Notes: generated from the letters alone by a model not told the origin. DNA of 40,445 nt from Micrococcus lylae NBRC 15355 (GCF_001570885.1 NZ_BCSN01000025.1:1-40445), one strand, 5' to 3'; shown: positions 6,366 to 14,695, counted from the first letter of the stretch. A program made the numbers and translations.

Positions 6366-7994
6366 ATGAGCTCGTCTTCCACCGCGCCGGAGACCACCGG
6401 CGCGCAGGCCGGGGACACCGGCACCGCACCACGCCGCCGTCGCGGCCTCGGCGGAGAGCGCCGCGGGCCGGACGGCCTGCTCGGCACGCTGTCCAAGATC
6501 GTCCTCCTCGGACTGGTGGACGCGTTCGCCGTCTACGTGATGTTCCAGCTGGTCGCGATGGGCGACTGGCTGGTCTTCGGCGTCACGCTGGCCGTGACCG
6601 TCCTGATCAACTGGATCTACCTGCGCCGCGGCGGCCTGCCCGCCAAGTACCTGGCGCCGGGCGTCTTCTTCCTGGCGCTGTTCCAGGTGTTCGTGGTCGT
6701 GTACTCCTCCTACATCGCGTTCACCAACTACGGCGGCGGCCACATCTCGGACAAGGACCACGCGATCGCCGCGATCCAGCGCGAGGAGTCCACCCGCGTG
6801 GAGGGCTCTCCGACCTACCCGGTCACCGTCCTGGAGAAGGACGGCGAGCTGTACATGCTCACCGAGCGCAACGGCGAGGCCGTGGTCGGCAACGCGGAGC
6901 ACCCGCTCGAGTCGGTCGACGCCGCGATGGAGGGCGACCGCCCGATCTCCGTGGACGGCTACCAGACCCTGCAGTTCGCGGACCTGCTCTCCCGCCAGGA
7001 CGAGATGTCCTCCCTGAAGGTCCCGGTCTCTGACAACCCGGAGGACGGCACCCTGGAGACCAGCGACGGCTCGGTCGCCTACGCCTACATCCCCACCTAC
7101 GACTACGACGAGGCCGCGGACACCTTCACGAACCGGGAGACCGGGGACGTGTTCCGGGACAACGGCCAGGGCAAGTACGCCAACGACTCCGGCGAGGAGC
7201 TGCGCAACGGCTGGCGCGTGTTCGTGGGCTTCGACAACTTCGCGAAGACCGTCACGGACCCGGACCTGCGCGACCCGCTGATCCGCGTCACCGTCTGGAC
7301 CTTCGCGTTCGCCTTCCTGTCCGTGCTCACCACGTTCGTGCTGGGCCTGCTGCTGGCGATCACCTTCAACAAGGCGTCGCTGCGCGGCAAGAAGGTCTAC
7401 CGCGTGATGATGATCCTGCCGTACGCGTTCCCGGCGTTCCTGTCCGGCCTCGTGTGGTCCGGCCTGCTGAACCCGGAGTTCGGCTTCGTCAACGCGACCC
7501 TCTTCGGCGGGGCGCACATCGAGTGGCTCACGGACCCGTGGCTCGCGAAGTTCTCGGTGCTCCTGGTGAACCTCTGGCTCGGCTTCCCGTACATGTTCCT
7601 GGTGACCACCGGCGCGCTGCAGTCCCTGCCGGAGGACGTGGACGAGGCCGCGAAGATGGACGGCGCCGGCGCCTGGCGCATCTTCCGCTCGATCAAGCTG
7701 CCGCTGCTGCTCGTCTCGGTGGCCCCGCTGCTGATCTCGTCCTTCGCGTTCAACTTCAACAACTTCAACATCATCTACATGCTGACCGGCGGCGGCCCGC
7801 AGTTCCCGGACGCGTTCGGCAACATCGGCGCCACGGACATCCTCATCACGGTGGTCTACAAGACGGCGTTCTCCGGCACGGGCATCGACTACGGCCTGGC
7901 CTCGGCGCTGTCGATCGTGATCTTCCTGATCGTGGCCACCATCTCGGCGATCAGCTTCAACCGCACCAAGGCCCTGGAGGAGATCGACTCGTGA
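6366..7994 (+). CDS. malF: MalF-like permease subunit with large extracytoplasmic loop
   Basis: A 542-residue integral membrane permease; ATG 6366 is preceded by GAGGGA. An Arg-rich cytoplasmic N-terminus is followed by about three membrane helices. A long hydrophilic insertion follows at about residues 125-290 (VEGSPTYPVTVLEKDGELYM to NGWRVFVGFDNF). It corresponds to the MalF P2 loop that contacts maltose-binding protein. The conserved permease core follows, with the EAA loop EDVDEAAKMDGAGAWRIF near 420-440 that docks on MalK. The length is close to E. coli MalF, far longer than ordinary 300-residue sugar permeases, which supports a maltose/maltodextrin assignment. Its stop overlaps the GTG start of malG. 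Confidence 0.92.
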   Translation: MSSSSTAPETTGAQAGDTGTAPRRRRGLGGERRGPDGLLGTLSKIVLLGLVDAFAVYVMFQLVAMGDWLVFGVTLAVTVLINWIYLRRGGLPAKYLAPGVFFLALFQVFVVVYSSYIAFTNYGGGHISDKDHAIAAIQREESTRVEGSPTYPVTVLEKDGELYMLTERNGEAVVGNAEHPLESVDAAMEGDRPISVDGYQTLQFADLLSRQDEMSSLKVPVSDNPEDGTLETSDGSVAYAYIPTYDYDEAADTFTNRETGDVFRDNGQGKYANDSGEELRNGWRVFVGFDNFAKTVTDPDLRDPLIRVTVWTFAFAFLSVLTTFVLGLLLAITFNKASLRGKKVYRVMMILPYAFPAFLSGLVWSGLLNPEFGFVNATLFGGAHIEWLTDPWLAKFSVLLVNLWLGFPYMFLVTTGALQSLPEDVDEAAKMDGAGAWRIFRSIKLPLLLVSVAPLLISSFAFNFNNFNIIYMLTGGGPQFPDAFGNIGATDILITVVYKTAFSGTGIDYGLASALSIVIFLIVATISAISFNRTKALEEIDS

Positions 7995-9001
7995 GCACCG
8001 CATCGACCCCTCAGGGGACCCCGCGCCCGGGCGAGCCGACCGTGCCCGCCGGCCCGTCGCCATCGGGAATGGCCGCGGCCCTGGCCGCGCAGGAGAAGGA
8101 TCCGATCCGCTGGGAGGAGACGGACGGCCCCTCGGGCTCGCGCCGCTCCTTCGGCAAGTGGTTCAAGGAGAACGGCTGGCGCCACATCGTGGGCGTCCTG
8201 GCCTCCGCGTTCTCCCTGTTCCCGCTGCTCTACGTGCTCTCGGCGTCCTTCGACCCGACCGGCACCATGGCGTCCTCGAACAGCCTGTTCAGCTCGTTCT
8301 CCCTGCAGAACTACGTGGACCTGTTCAACGACGAGGCCCGCCCCTACGCCAAGTGGTTCATGAACACGATGATCATCGGCATCGTGACCTCGGTGTCCAC
8401 CGTGTTCCTCGGCGCCCTGGCCGCCTACGCGTTCTCCCGCATGCGCTTCGCCGGCCGTCGCGTGGGCCTGCTGACGCTCCTGCTGGTGCAGATGTTCCCG
8501 CAGCTGCTGGCCGTGGTGGCGATCTTCCTGCTGCTGACCTACATCGGGGACATCGTCCCGGTGCTGGGCATCGGCTCCCAGCTGGGCCTGATCCTGGTGT
8601 ACCTGGGCGGCGCGCTGGGCGTGAACACGTATCTGATGTACGGCTTCTTCAACACCATCCCGCAGTCCCTGGACGAGGCGGCGAAGCTGGACGGCGCCTC
8701 CCACGTGCAGATCTTCTTCCAGATCATCCTGCGCCTGGTGACCCCCATCCTCGCGGTGGTGGCGCTGCTGTCCTTCATCTCCACGGTGTCCGAGTTCGTG
8801 ATCGCCTCCGTGGTGCTGACGGACCCGGGCACGCAGACCCTGGCCGTGGGCCTGTTCGGCTACGTGTCCGAGACCCGCTCCGAGAACTGGGGCGTGTTCG
8901 CCGCCGGCGCCGTGCTCGCGGCGCTCCCCGTGATGGCGCTGTTCCTGTTCCTGCAGAAGTACATCGTGTCCGGCCTGACCGCCGGCGGCGTGAAGGGCTG
9001 A
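7991..9001 (+). CDS. malG: MalG-like permease subunit
   Basis: A 336-residue permease. The start is GTG 7991 within GTGA, overlapping the malF stop by four bases; the frame is open upstream but that part is antisense noise inside malF. A hydrophilic N-terminus of about 70 residues precedes six helices beginning at HIVGVLASAFSLFPLLYVLSASF. The EAA motif QSLDEAAKLDGASHVQIFF is near residues 222-240, and the C-terminus ends GLTAGGVKG, as in MalG (E. coli ends GLTAGGVKG as I recall it). It forms the import channel with MalF and uses a MalK-type ATPase. A 15-bp terminator hairpin follows. Confidence 0.93.
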   Translation: MSTASTPQGTPRPGEPTVPAGPSPSGMAAALAAQEKDPIRWEETDGPSGSRRSFGKWFKENGWRHIVGVLASAFSLFPLLYVLSASFDPTGTMASSNSLFSSFSLQNYVDLFNDEARPYAKWFMNTMIIGIVTSVSTVFLGALAAYAFSRMRFAGRRVGLLTLLLVQMFPQLLAVVAIFLLLTYIGDIVPVLGIGSQLGLILVYLGGALGVNTYLMYGFFNTIPQSLDEAAKLDGASHVQIFFQIILRLVTPILAVVALLSFISTVSEFVIASVVLTDPGTQTLAVGLFGYVSETRSENWGVFAAGAVLAALPVMALFLFLQKYIVSGLTAGGVKG

Positions 9002-9044
9002 TCCCCCGGCCTCTCCGCGCACCCATCCCGCACCTCTCACGACG

Positions 9045-9087
9045 GCGAGCGGGCAGGCGATCCCCTGAGGACCGCCTGCCCGCTCGC
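9045..9087 (+). terminator. Terminator hairpin after malG
   Basis: A perfect 15-bp stem GCGAGCGGGCAGGCG (9045-9059) / CGCCTGCCCGCTCGC (9073-9087) with a 13-nt loop lies 43 bases after the malG stop. Confidence 0.8.
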
Positions 9088-9127
9088 TGCGTTCCGGGGC
9101 TGTCCGAGGGGTGTTCGGGGTGCCGGG

Positions 9128-9222
9128 GTCCGGGCTGCGGGCGCCGGGGCGTCGGGCGACGGCCTGGGCGATCGTGTCTTCCCGACCCCCGGCAGCCCGG
9201 AGAGCACGATGAGGACGCCGCG
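9128..9222 (-). pseudogene. Remnant of a P-loop (AAA/kinase-type) ATPase N-terminus, frameshifted
   Basis: On the minus strand GVLIVLSGLPGVGK is encoded from about 9219 to 9178, a typical start of small AAA or gluconokinase-like ATPases. Directly after the Walker lysine the frame breaks. One base appears to be missing at 9175-9176, and the next frame reads T-TIAQAVARRPGA, the expected continuation of a GKTTIA...ARR helix. Beyond that no recognisable sequence remains. Only about 30 codons survive, and the upstream start is replaced by a dispersed 15-mer copy (9256-9270). I read it as a decayed gene; a functional peptide is unlikely. Confidence 0.6.
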
Positions 9223-9313
9223 CCGGAGGTGAGGGACTCCGCGGAGTGCGAGGGGGCCGTCGTCGGGAAGGAGGCGACGTGGGGACGCATCCCCCGATCC
9301 TGTCATCACCCCT

Positions 9314-9402
9314 GCGCCGAACCAGAGGGAGTGGGCACTTCCCGGCCCCGCGAAGTGTGCGATTCCTCTGGTTCGGCGCGCCACATCTTCTGGCTCGGCG
9401 CC
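9314..9402. repeat. Long palindrome, TCTGGYTCGGC family, copy 2 plus an extra arm
   Basis: Perfect 15-bp arms GCGCCGAACCAGAGG (9314-9328) and CCTCTGGTTCGGCGC (9365-9379) enclose a smaller inverted repeat around 9335-9358 (GCACTT / AAGTGT). A third arm TCTGGCTCGGCGCC follows at 9389-9402. The arm sequence is shared with the element at 1246-1311. The 541-bp stretch from malG to davB contains the terminator, the ATPase remnant, this element and a short davB leader, but no intact gene that I can see. Confidence 0.75.
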
Positions 9403-9542
9403 TCCCGTGGACCTTCGTCCTCTCTTTCACGTGGGCGGCTGTCCAGAATGCGGACCTGCCGCTACTGTGTTGCCGACCCATCAGATATGTGACCGCCATC
9501 ACCCCCTGGCGGTCCGGCACACGAGAGGCGGACGCCACCACC

Positions 9543-11231
9543 ATGACGATCTTCCCTGCGCCCACCGAGGACGAGACCACCGGCGAGCGCCCGGTCACGA
9601 TCTTCGGCCCTGACTTCCCGTTCGGCTTCGACGACTGGATCGCCCATCCGGACGGCCTGGGCTCGATCCCGGAGGAGGCGCACGGCAAGGAGGTCGCGAT
9701 CATCGGGGCGGGCCTGTCCGGCATGGTCGCCGCGTACGAGCTGATGTCCCTGGGCCTGCGCCCGGTGGTCTACGAGGCCACCCAGATCGGCGGACGCCTG
9801 CGCACCCACCGCTTCCCGGGCGACGCCGGCGTGACCGCGGAGCTGGGCGGCATGCGCTTCCCCATCTCCGGCACGTCCTTCTTCCACTACGTCGACCGGC
9901 TGGGCCTGACGCACCGCCCGTTCCCGAACCCGCTGACGGAGGCGGCACGCTCCACCGTGATCGACATCGGCGGCGAGACCCACTACGCCCGCACCGCCGA
10001 GGACCTGCCGGAGTCCTTCACCGCCATCTCGGACGCCTGGGCACAGGCCCTGGTGGAGATCGGCTTCCCGGAGCTGCAGACCGCCATCCGCAACCGGGAC
10101 ACCACGGAGCTCAAGCGCCGCTGGGACGCGATCGTGGCGGAGTGGGACGACCGCACGTTCTACGACTTCATCGCCTCCTCCACCGCGTTCAAGAACCTGA
10201 AGTTCCGGGACCGCGAGGTCTTCGGCGTGGTCGGCTTCGGCACGGGCGGCTGGGATTCGGACTTCCCGAACTCCATGCTGGAGATCCTCCGCGTGGTCCT
10301 CACCAACTGCGACGAGGACCAGCGCCTGGTGGACGGCGGCGTGGACCAGCTGCCCAAGGGCCTGTGGACGCTGCCGGCCCGCAGCACCTCTCCGTGGCCG
10401 GAGGGCACCACCCTGGCCTCGCTGCACGGCGGCTCCACCCTGCCGGCGGTGTCCGCGGTGAAGAAGGACCCGGCCGGCCGCTTCACGGTCACGGACCGCT
10501 GGGGCGTGGCGCGCACCCATGACGCCGTGCTGGCCACCTGCCACTCCTGGCTGCTCACCACGGAAATCGACTGCGACGAGTCCCTGTTCTCCCAGGACCT
10601 GTGGATGGCACTGGACCGAACCCGCTACATGCAGTCCTCGAAGACCTTCGTGATGGTGGACGAGCCGTTCTGGCTCGAGCAGGATCCTCAGACCGGCCGT
10701 GACCGCATGTCCATGACGCTGACGGACCGCCTGACCCGCGGCACCTACCTCTTCGACGACGGCCCGGGGAAGCCGGCGGCCATCTGCCTGTCCTACTCCT
10801 GGATGTCCGACTCGCTGAAGATGCTCCCGCACTCGGTGGACCGCCGCGTGGAGCTGGCCCTGTCGGCACTGGAGAAGATCTACCCGGACCTGGACATCCG
10901 CAGCCACATCGTGGGCGAGCCGGTGACCGTCTCCTGGGAGGACGACCCGTACTTCCTCGGCGCATTCAAGGGCGCCCTGCCGGGCCACTACCGGTACAAC
11001 CACCGCATGTACACGCACTTCATGCAGCAGGACCTGCCGGAGTCCGAGCGGGGGATCTTCCTCGCCGGGGACGACGTCTCCTTCACCCCCGCCTGGGCCG
11101 AGGGCGCCGTGCAGACCGGCCTGAACGCGGTGTGGGGCGTGATGACCCACTTCGGCGGGGCCTGCCACGAGTCCAACCCGGGTCCCGGTGACGTGTTCGC
11201 CGATCTGGCGCCCGTGCAGCTCGAGGACTGA
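9543..11231 (+). CDS. davB: L-lysine 2-monooxygenase-type flavin amine oxidase
   Basis: A 562-residue FAD enzyme expected to convert L-lysine, O2 to 5-aminovaleramide plus CO2, the first step of the 5-aminovalerate route of lysine catabolism. Start ATG 9543; the frame is open far upstream without a better start. The dinucleotide-binding motif IIGAGLSG is at 53-60, the flavin-binding GGRLRTHRF at 83-91, ELGGMRFP follows, and the C-terminal FAD motif GIFLAGDDVSFTPAWAEGAVQTGLNAVWG closes the fold. From memory, long blocks agree with Pseudomonas DavB (ITIFGPDFPF, VGFGTGGWDSDFPNSMLEI, ALDRTRYMQSSKTFVMVD). The amidase davA follows after five bases, which strongly supports lysine over tryptophan as substrate. 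The enzymes converting 5-aminovalerate to glutarate are not in the window. Confidence 0.88.
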   Translation: MTIFPAPTEDETTGERPVTIFGPDFPFGFDDWIAHPDGLGSIPEEAHGKEVAIIGAGLSGMVAAYELMSLGLRPVVYEATQIGGRLRTHRFPGDAGVTAELGGMRFPISGTSFFHYVDRLGLTHRPFPNPLTEAARSTVIDIGGETHYARTAEDLPESFTAISDAWAQALVEIGFPELQTAIRNRDTTELKRRWDAIVAEWDDRTFYDFIASSTAFKNLKFRDREVFGVVGFGTGGWDSDFPNSMLEILRVVLTNCDEDQRLVDGGVDQLPKGLWTLPARSTSPWPEGTTLASLHGGSTLPAVSAVKKDPAGRFTVTDRWGVARTHDAVLATCHSWLLTTEIDCDESLFSQDLWMALDRTRYMQSSKTFVMVDEPFWLEQDPQTGRDRMSMTLTDRLTRGTYLFDDGPGKPAAICLSYSWMSDSLKMLPHSVDRRVELALSALEKIYPDLDIRSHIVGEPVTVSWEDDPYFLGAFKGALPGHYRYNHRMYTHFMQQDLPESERGIFLAGDDVSFTPAWAEGAVQTGLNAVWGVMTHFGGACHESNPGPGDVFADLAPVQLED

Positions 11232-11236
11232 CCGCC

Positions 11237-12061
11237 ATGCGTGTGGCCCTGTGGCAGCCCGCCCCGCATCCGCTGGATCCGCAGGGCGCCCTCGCGCGCC
11301 TGGACGAGGCCCTGGGCCGGGCCGCGCAGGCGGGCGCGGACGTGCTCGTGGCCCCGGAGATGCTGACCAGCGGCTATGACATCTCCGCCGCGGACACCCG
11401 TGCCCTCGCCGAGCCGGCGGACGGCCCCACCGCGCAGCGGGTCCGTGAGCTGTCCTCACGGCACGCGGTGGCGGTAGCCTACGGCTTCCCGGAGGCCGGG
11501 CTTCCCGACGACGGCCGCCCGCCCGCCGAGGACGGCTCGCCGGCACCGGAGGTCACCCCCGTCTACAACTCCGCGAACCTGGTCGACGGGGACCAGCTGC
11601 TGCTGACCCACCGGAAGATGCAGCTGTTCGGGGACCTGGACCGGGCACGGTTCACCCCGGGGCCGTCCGTGCCGCACGTGGTGAACCTGCGCGGCCGGGC
11701 GGTGTCCCTGCTGATCTGCTTCGACGTGGAGTTCCCGGAGACCGTGCGCTTCGCGGCCGAGGCCGGGGCGGACCTGGTGCTCGTGCCGACCGCCAACATG
11801 CGCGGCTTCGAGTCCGTGAACCGGGTGCTGGTGCCGGCACGGGCGATCGAGAACGGCCTCACCGTGGCGTACGCGAACTGGGTGGGCACCGAGAGCGAGC
11901 AGGACTACTGCGGCCTGTCCGCCGTGGCCGCCCCGGACGGCACCGCGCACTGGGGCGCCGAGCACGGCGAGGACCTCGTGGTGGCGGACGTCCCGGAGCC
12001 CACCCTGCGCGGCAGGGACGACGACCACCTCACCCTGCTGCGGCGGGACCTGTTCGGCTGA
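11237..12061 (+). CDS. davA: 5-aminovaleramidase (nitrilase-superfamily amidohydrolase)
   Basis: A 274-residue carbon-nitrogen hydrolase expected to release ammonia from 5-aminovaleramide to give 5-aminovalerate. The catalytic triad is visible: E41 in VAPEM, K127 in THRKMQLFG and C161 in LLICFDVEFPE. It begins five bases after davB and is surely co-transcribed. Residues about 88-107 (LPDDGRPPAEDGSPAPEV) are an extra Pro/Asp-rich loop compared with the Pseudomonas enzyme as I remember it. The DNA for this loop contains an exact copy of the dispersed 15-mer (11501-11515). Confidence 0.87.
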   Translation: MRVALWQPAPHPLDPQGALARLDEALGRAAQAGADVLVAPEMLTSGYDISAADTRALAEPADGPTAQRVRELSSRHAVAVAYGFPEAGLPDDGRPPAEDGSPAPEVTPVYNSANLVDGDQLLLTHRKMQLFGDLDRARFTPGPSVPHVVNLRGRAVSLLICFDVEFPETVRFAAEAGADLVLVPTANMRGFESVNRVLVPARAIENGLTVAYANWVGTESEQDYCGLSAVAAPDGTAHWGAEHGEDLVVADVPEPTLRGRDDDHLTLLRRDLFG

Positions 12062-12086
12062 GGGACGCCGGGCGCGCAACGGCACT

Positions 12087-12143
12087 GGGCCGATGCGCGC
12101 CGCAGGCGAGGGGCCGACGCGCGCCGGAGGCGAGGGGCCGTCG
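12087..12143. repeat. 24-bp tandem repeat between convergent davA and gdh
   Basis: Two 24-bp units (12087-12110 and 12111-12134, 22 of 24 identical, each starting GGGCCGA and ending AGGCGAG) are followed by a partial third unit that runs into GCCGTCGTCG. That tail is part of the dispersed 15-mer family seen at 9256 and 20854. Confidence 0.75.
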
Positions 12144-12175
12144 TCGTGGATCCAGGGCGGCGCGGCCGGCTCAGG

Positions 12176-13438
12176 TCACGGGTAGAGGCCGCGCAGGACG
12201 TGGGCCTCGGCGACGCGCTCGACGGCGGTGACCATGGCGGCCTCGCGCAATGAGGTGCCGTGCTTCTGAGCGGTGGCGATGAGGCGGTTCCAGGCGCCGG
12301 TCATGCGCTTCTCGAGCTTCTCGTTCACCTCGTCCAGGGTCCACCAGTAGGCCTGGCCGCCCTGCACCCACTCGAAGTAGGAGACGATCACGCCGCCGGC
12401 GTTGGCGAGGATGTCCGGGACGACCATGACGCCGGCCTCGTTGAGGATGCGGTCGGCCTCGCCGGTGGTGGGTCCGTTGGCGCCCTCCACGATGATCCTC
12501 GCCTTCACGTCCGCGGCGTTGTCCTCGGTGAGCACGCCCTCCACCGCGGCCGGGACGAGCAGGTCCACGTCCATGGTGAGCAGATCGGCGGCCTCGAGCT
12601 TCTCGGTGCCCGGGCAGTCCACCACGGAGCCGGTCTCCGCAACGTGCTTCTGCAGGGCGGAGAAGTCCAGGCCGTCCTCGTTCTGCACGGCGCCGTACTG
12701 GTCGCCGACGCCGAGGACCTTCACACCGGCGTTCGCGAGGAACTCCACGGTGCCGGCGCCGACCTTGCCGAAGCCCTGCACGGCGGCGGTGGCCTGCGTC
12801 GGGTCGATGCCCTTGTGCTCCAGCACGGCCAGGGCGATCTGGGTGACGCCGAGCGAGGTCGCCGCAGCGCGGCCCTGGGAGCCGCCGAGGGCGACCGGCT
12901 TGCCGGTCACGACCTCCGGGACCGTATGCCCCACGGACACGGAGTAGGTGTCCATCATCCAGGCCATGGTGTTCTCGTCCGTGCCCACGTCCGGGGCGGG
13001 GATGTCCTTGTCCGGGCCGATGATCGGCATGATCTCGGAGGTGTAGCGGCGGGTGACCCGCTCCAGCTCGGCCTGGGAGTAGTCACGCGGGTCGATGGCG
13101 ACGCCGCCCTTGGCGCCGCCGTAGGGGACGTCCAGCAGGGCGCACTTCCACGTCATCCACATGGCGAGTGCGCGGACCTCGTCCAGGTCCACGGTGGGGG
13201 CGAAGCGGGTGCCGCCCTTCGCGGGGCCGCGGGAGAAGTTGTGCTGCACACGGTGGCCGTGGAGGACCTCGATCTCGCCGGAGTCGCGGCGCAGCGGGAT
13301 GGACACGGACATCTCGCGGCGGGGGCTCTTGAGGGTCTCGTGCATGCCCTCGTCGTAGCCGAGGGTCTCGATCGCCTTCGCCAGCTGGGCATGCGCGTTG
13401 GCGAGGACGGGCGAGGGTTCGGACGATGCGGTGCTCAT
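12176..13438 (-). CDS. gdhA: NAD(P)-dependent glutamate dehydrogenase (Glu/Leu/Phe/Val family)
   Basis: A 420-residue enzyme for reversible oxidative deamination of glutamate to 2-oxoglutarate and ammonia. Start ATG 13438 has GAAGGAA about ten bases upstream. The substrate domain carries the signature HNFSRGPAKGGTRF (66-79) and DVPYGGAKGGV with catalytic Lys110. The Rossmann domain starts at VQGFGKVG. The length matches hexameric RocG/GudB-type enzymes. It converges on the davBA operon; lysine catabolism yields glutamate through transamination, so the proximity may be functional, but GDH is a housekeeping enzyme and the link is inference. The symbol is by family; rocG or gdhB would serve equally. 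Confidence 0.9.
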   Translation of the reverse strand: MSTASSEPSPVLANAHAQLAKAIETLGYDEGMHETLKSPRREMSVSIPLRRDSGEIEVLHGHRVQHNFSRGPAKGGTRFAPTVDLDEVRALAMWMTWKCALLDVPYGGAKGGVAIDPRDYSQAELERVTRRYTSEIMPIIGPDKDIPAPDVGTDENTMAWMMDTYSVSVGHTVPEVVTGKPVALGGSQGRAAATSLGVTQIALAVLEHKGIDPTQATAAVQGFGKVGAGTVEFLANAGVKVLGVGDQYGAVQNEDGLDFSALQKHVAETGSVVDCPGTEKLEAADLLTMDVDLLVPAAVEGVLTEDNAADVKARIIVEGANGPTTGEADRILNEAGVMVVPDILANAGGVIVSYFEWVQGGQAYWWTLDEVNEKLEKRMTGAWNRLIATAQKHGTSLREAAMVTAVERVAEAHVLRGLYP

Positions 13439-13655
13439 CGCGATGGCATTCCTTCGTGGGTCGGGAACGGAATGGGCGCGCGGCGGCACCGGGTGACGGC
13501 CACCACGCTGTAGCTCACCCCGGAACTGTAGGCACAGCGAAGGGGCCGGGACCACACTCGGCGGCCCCGGCCCCCCGTTGTCCGGAATCCGGAGTTCAGC
13601 CTGCGGCAACAGGCCCGCTCGGCCTGCGCCGTTCAGTCCGCAGACTCCGCGTGGC

Positions 13656-13692
13656 TGAGGCCGGCGACCCCTCCCCGGGACCGCCGGCCTCA
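13656..13692 (-). terminator. Terminator hairpin downstream of the NlpC/P60 gene
   Basis: A perfect 11-bp stem TGAGGCCGGCG (13656-13666) / CGCCGGCCTCA (13682-13692) with a 15-nt loop lies 16 bases past the stop of the minus-strand hydrolase gene. The gap up to gdh holds no gene. Confidence 0.7.
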
Positions 13693-13707
13693 TGGCCCGG
13701 CTGCGGC

Positions 13708-14508
13708 TCAGAAGCCGTTGTAGCGGTAGGCCTGCTGGCTCCAGAACGCGTTGCCCCAGGTGTGGGTCAGAGCGACGGCGCCGTGGCTGCCGTTCTGCTC
13801 GAGGGTGCGGAACTGGGTCTTGGCGTCGTCCACCCAGCCGTTGAAGATCACCACGTGGCCGGCGGCGCCGGCGCTGCCGGGGCCGAGGTTGCCGATGATG
13901 TCTCCGGGCTGCAGGTCCTCCTTGGCGATCGGGCTGAACTTCTCCGGCAGGTTCACGGTGGAGTACGACTGGTCGCGCAGGTTGTAGGCCATGGCGACCA
14001 TGCCGGAGCAGTCGGTGCGGAACTTGTAGCCGTCCGCGTCAGGGCCGGGGGCGTAGCCCTCCATCGAGTAGGGCAGGCCCTGGCTCACCCAGTGGTTCGC
14101 GCGGTCCAGCACCTGCTGGCGGTCGGCGCCCGGGTCCGGGGCGGGGTCCTCCGCGGTGTCGCAGGCGCCGAGGCCGGCGGCGTCCGGGATGGTCACATAA
14201 GCGCGGGAGACGTAGCCGGTCTGGCCGTTGTAGGTGACCTTGCCCCAGTGATGGGTGGAGTACGCGCCCTCCACCTGCTCGCCCTCGGTCTGGCACTCCA
14301 CGGTGATGTCGGTGCCTCCCGGGATGGAGCCGAGCACGGCGGAGCCGGTGGTGGCCTCGGCGCGGATGTTCACGGCGTCGGTGGTGGTGCCTCCGGCGGC
14401 AGCGGAGGCGGCAGGAGCCTGCACGGCGGTGAGCCCGCCGGCCATGAGCACGGCGGCGGCGGTGCCGAGGAGTCGGCGGGAACGGAGGGTCGTGGTGTTC
14501 TTCGGCAT
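13708..14508 (-). CDS. Secreted SH3b and NlpC/P60-type cell-wall hydrolase
   Basis: A 266-residue exported protein. ATG 14508 follows GAGGAGA. A Sec signal peptide (Arg-rich start, hydrophobic core about 14-30) probably ends after ASA near residue 37. A bacterial SH3 domain follows (residues about 42-107: VNIRAEATTGSAVLGSIPGG to TGYVSRAYV), then an Asp/Pro linker and an NlpC/P60-like papain-fold domain. The nucleophile is Cys167 in RTDCSGMVAMAY and the His is 218 in GHVVIF; the third polar residue may be in EQNGSHG. It probably cleaves peptidoglycan stem peptides during growth or division. Tandem 22-bp repeats lie upstream. Confidence 0.87.
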   Translation of the reverse strand: MPKNTTTLRSRRLLGTAAAVLMAGGLTAVQAPAASAAAGGTTTDAVNIRAEATTGSAVLGSIPGGTDITVECQTEGEQVEGAYSTHHWGKVTYNGQTGYVSRAYVTIPDAAGLGACDTAEDPAPDPGADRQQVLDRANHWVSQGLPYSMEGYAPGPDADGYKFRTDCSGMVAMAYNLRDQSYSTVNLPEKFSPIAKEDLQPGDIIGNLGPGSAGAAGHVVIFNGWVDDAKTQFRTLEQNGSHGAVALTHTWGNAFWSQQAYRYNGF

Positions 14509-14605
14509 GGGACTGGTCTCCTCACGGTGAGCGTGATCTGGGGACATGCCAACGCGTGGATCACGGTGACGTCTACGACGCTAGGGAAGCCGACAACGGC
14601 CCGTC

Positions 14606-14666
14606 CATGGGCTCAGGAACATCATGGACTCAGGTGCCGGGCGGCATGGACTCAGGTGCCAGGCGG
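14606..14666. repeat. 22-bp tandem repeat upstream of the NlpC/P60 gene
   Basis: Two adjacent units (14623-14644 and 14645-14666) start CATGGACTCAGGTGCC and differ at one base; a degenerate third start CATGGGCTCAGG is at 14606. They lie 115-158 bases upstream of the hydrolase start, between it and the methyltransferase stop, so they may be regulatory. They do not match any riboswitch I know. Confidence 0.75.
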
Positions 14667-14695
14667 CGGCGACGATCGTCTCTCCTCGGTGCTCC

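Noticed and set aside
4740-8063. A 1107-codon open frame on the minus strand opposite malE, malF and malG
   Set aside because: It is the antisense frame of strongly codon-biased GC-rich genes; its product is low complexity (Val/Gly/Arg/His) with no domain, and the plus-strand genes are unmistakable.
9462-11546. A 694-codon minus-strand open frame opposite davB and davA
   Set aside because: Same antisense effect; no ribosome site or domain, while DavB and DavA are clear on the plus strand.
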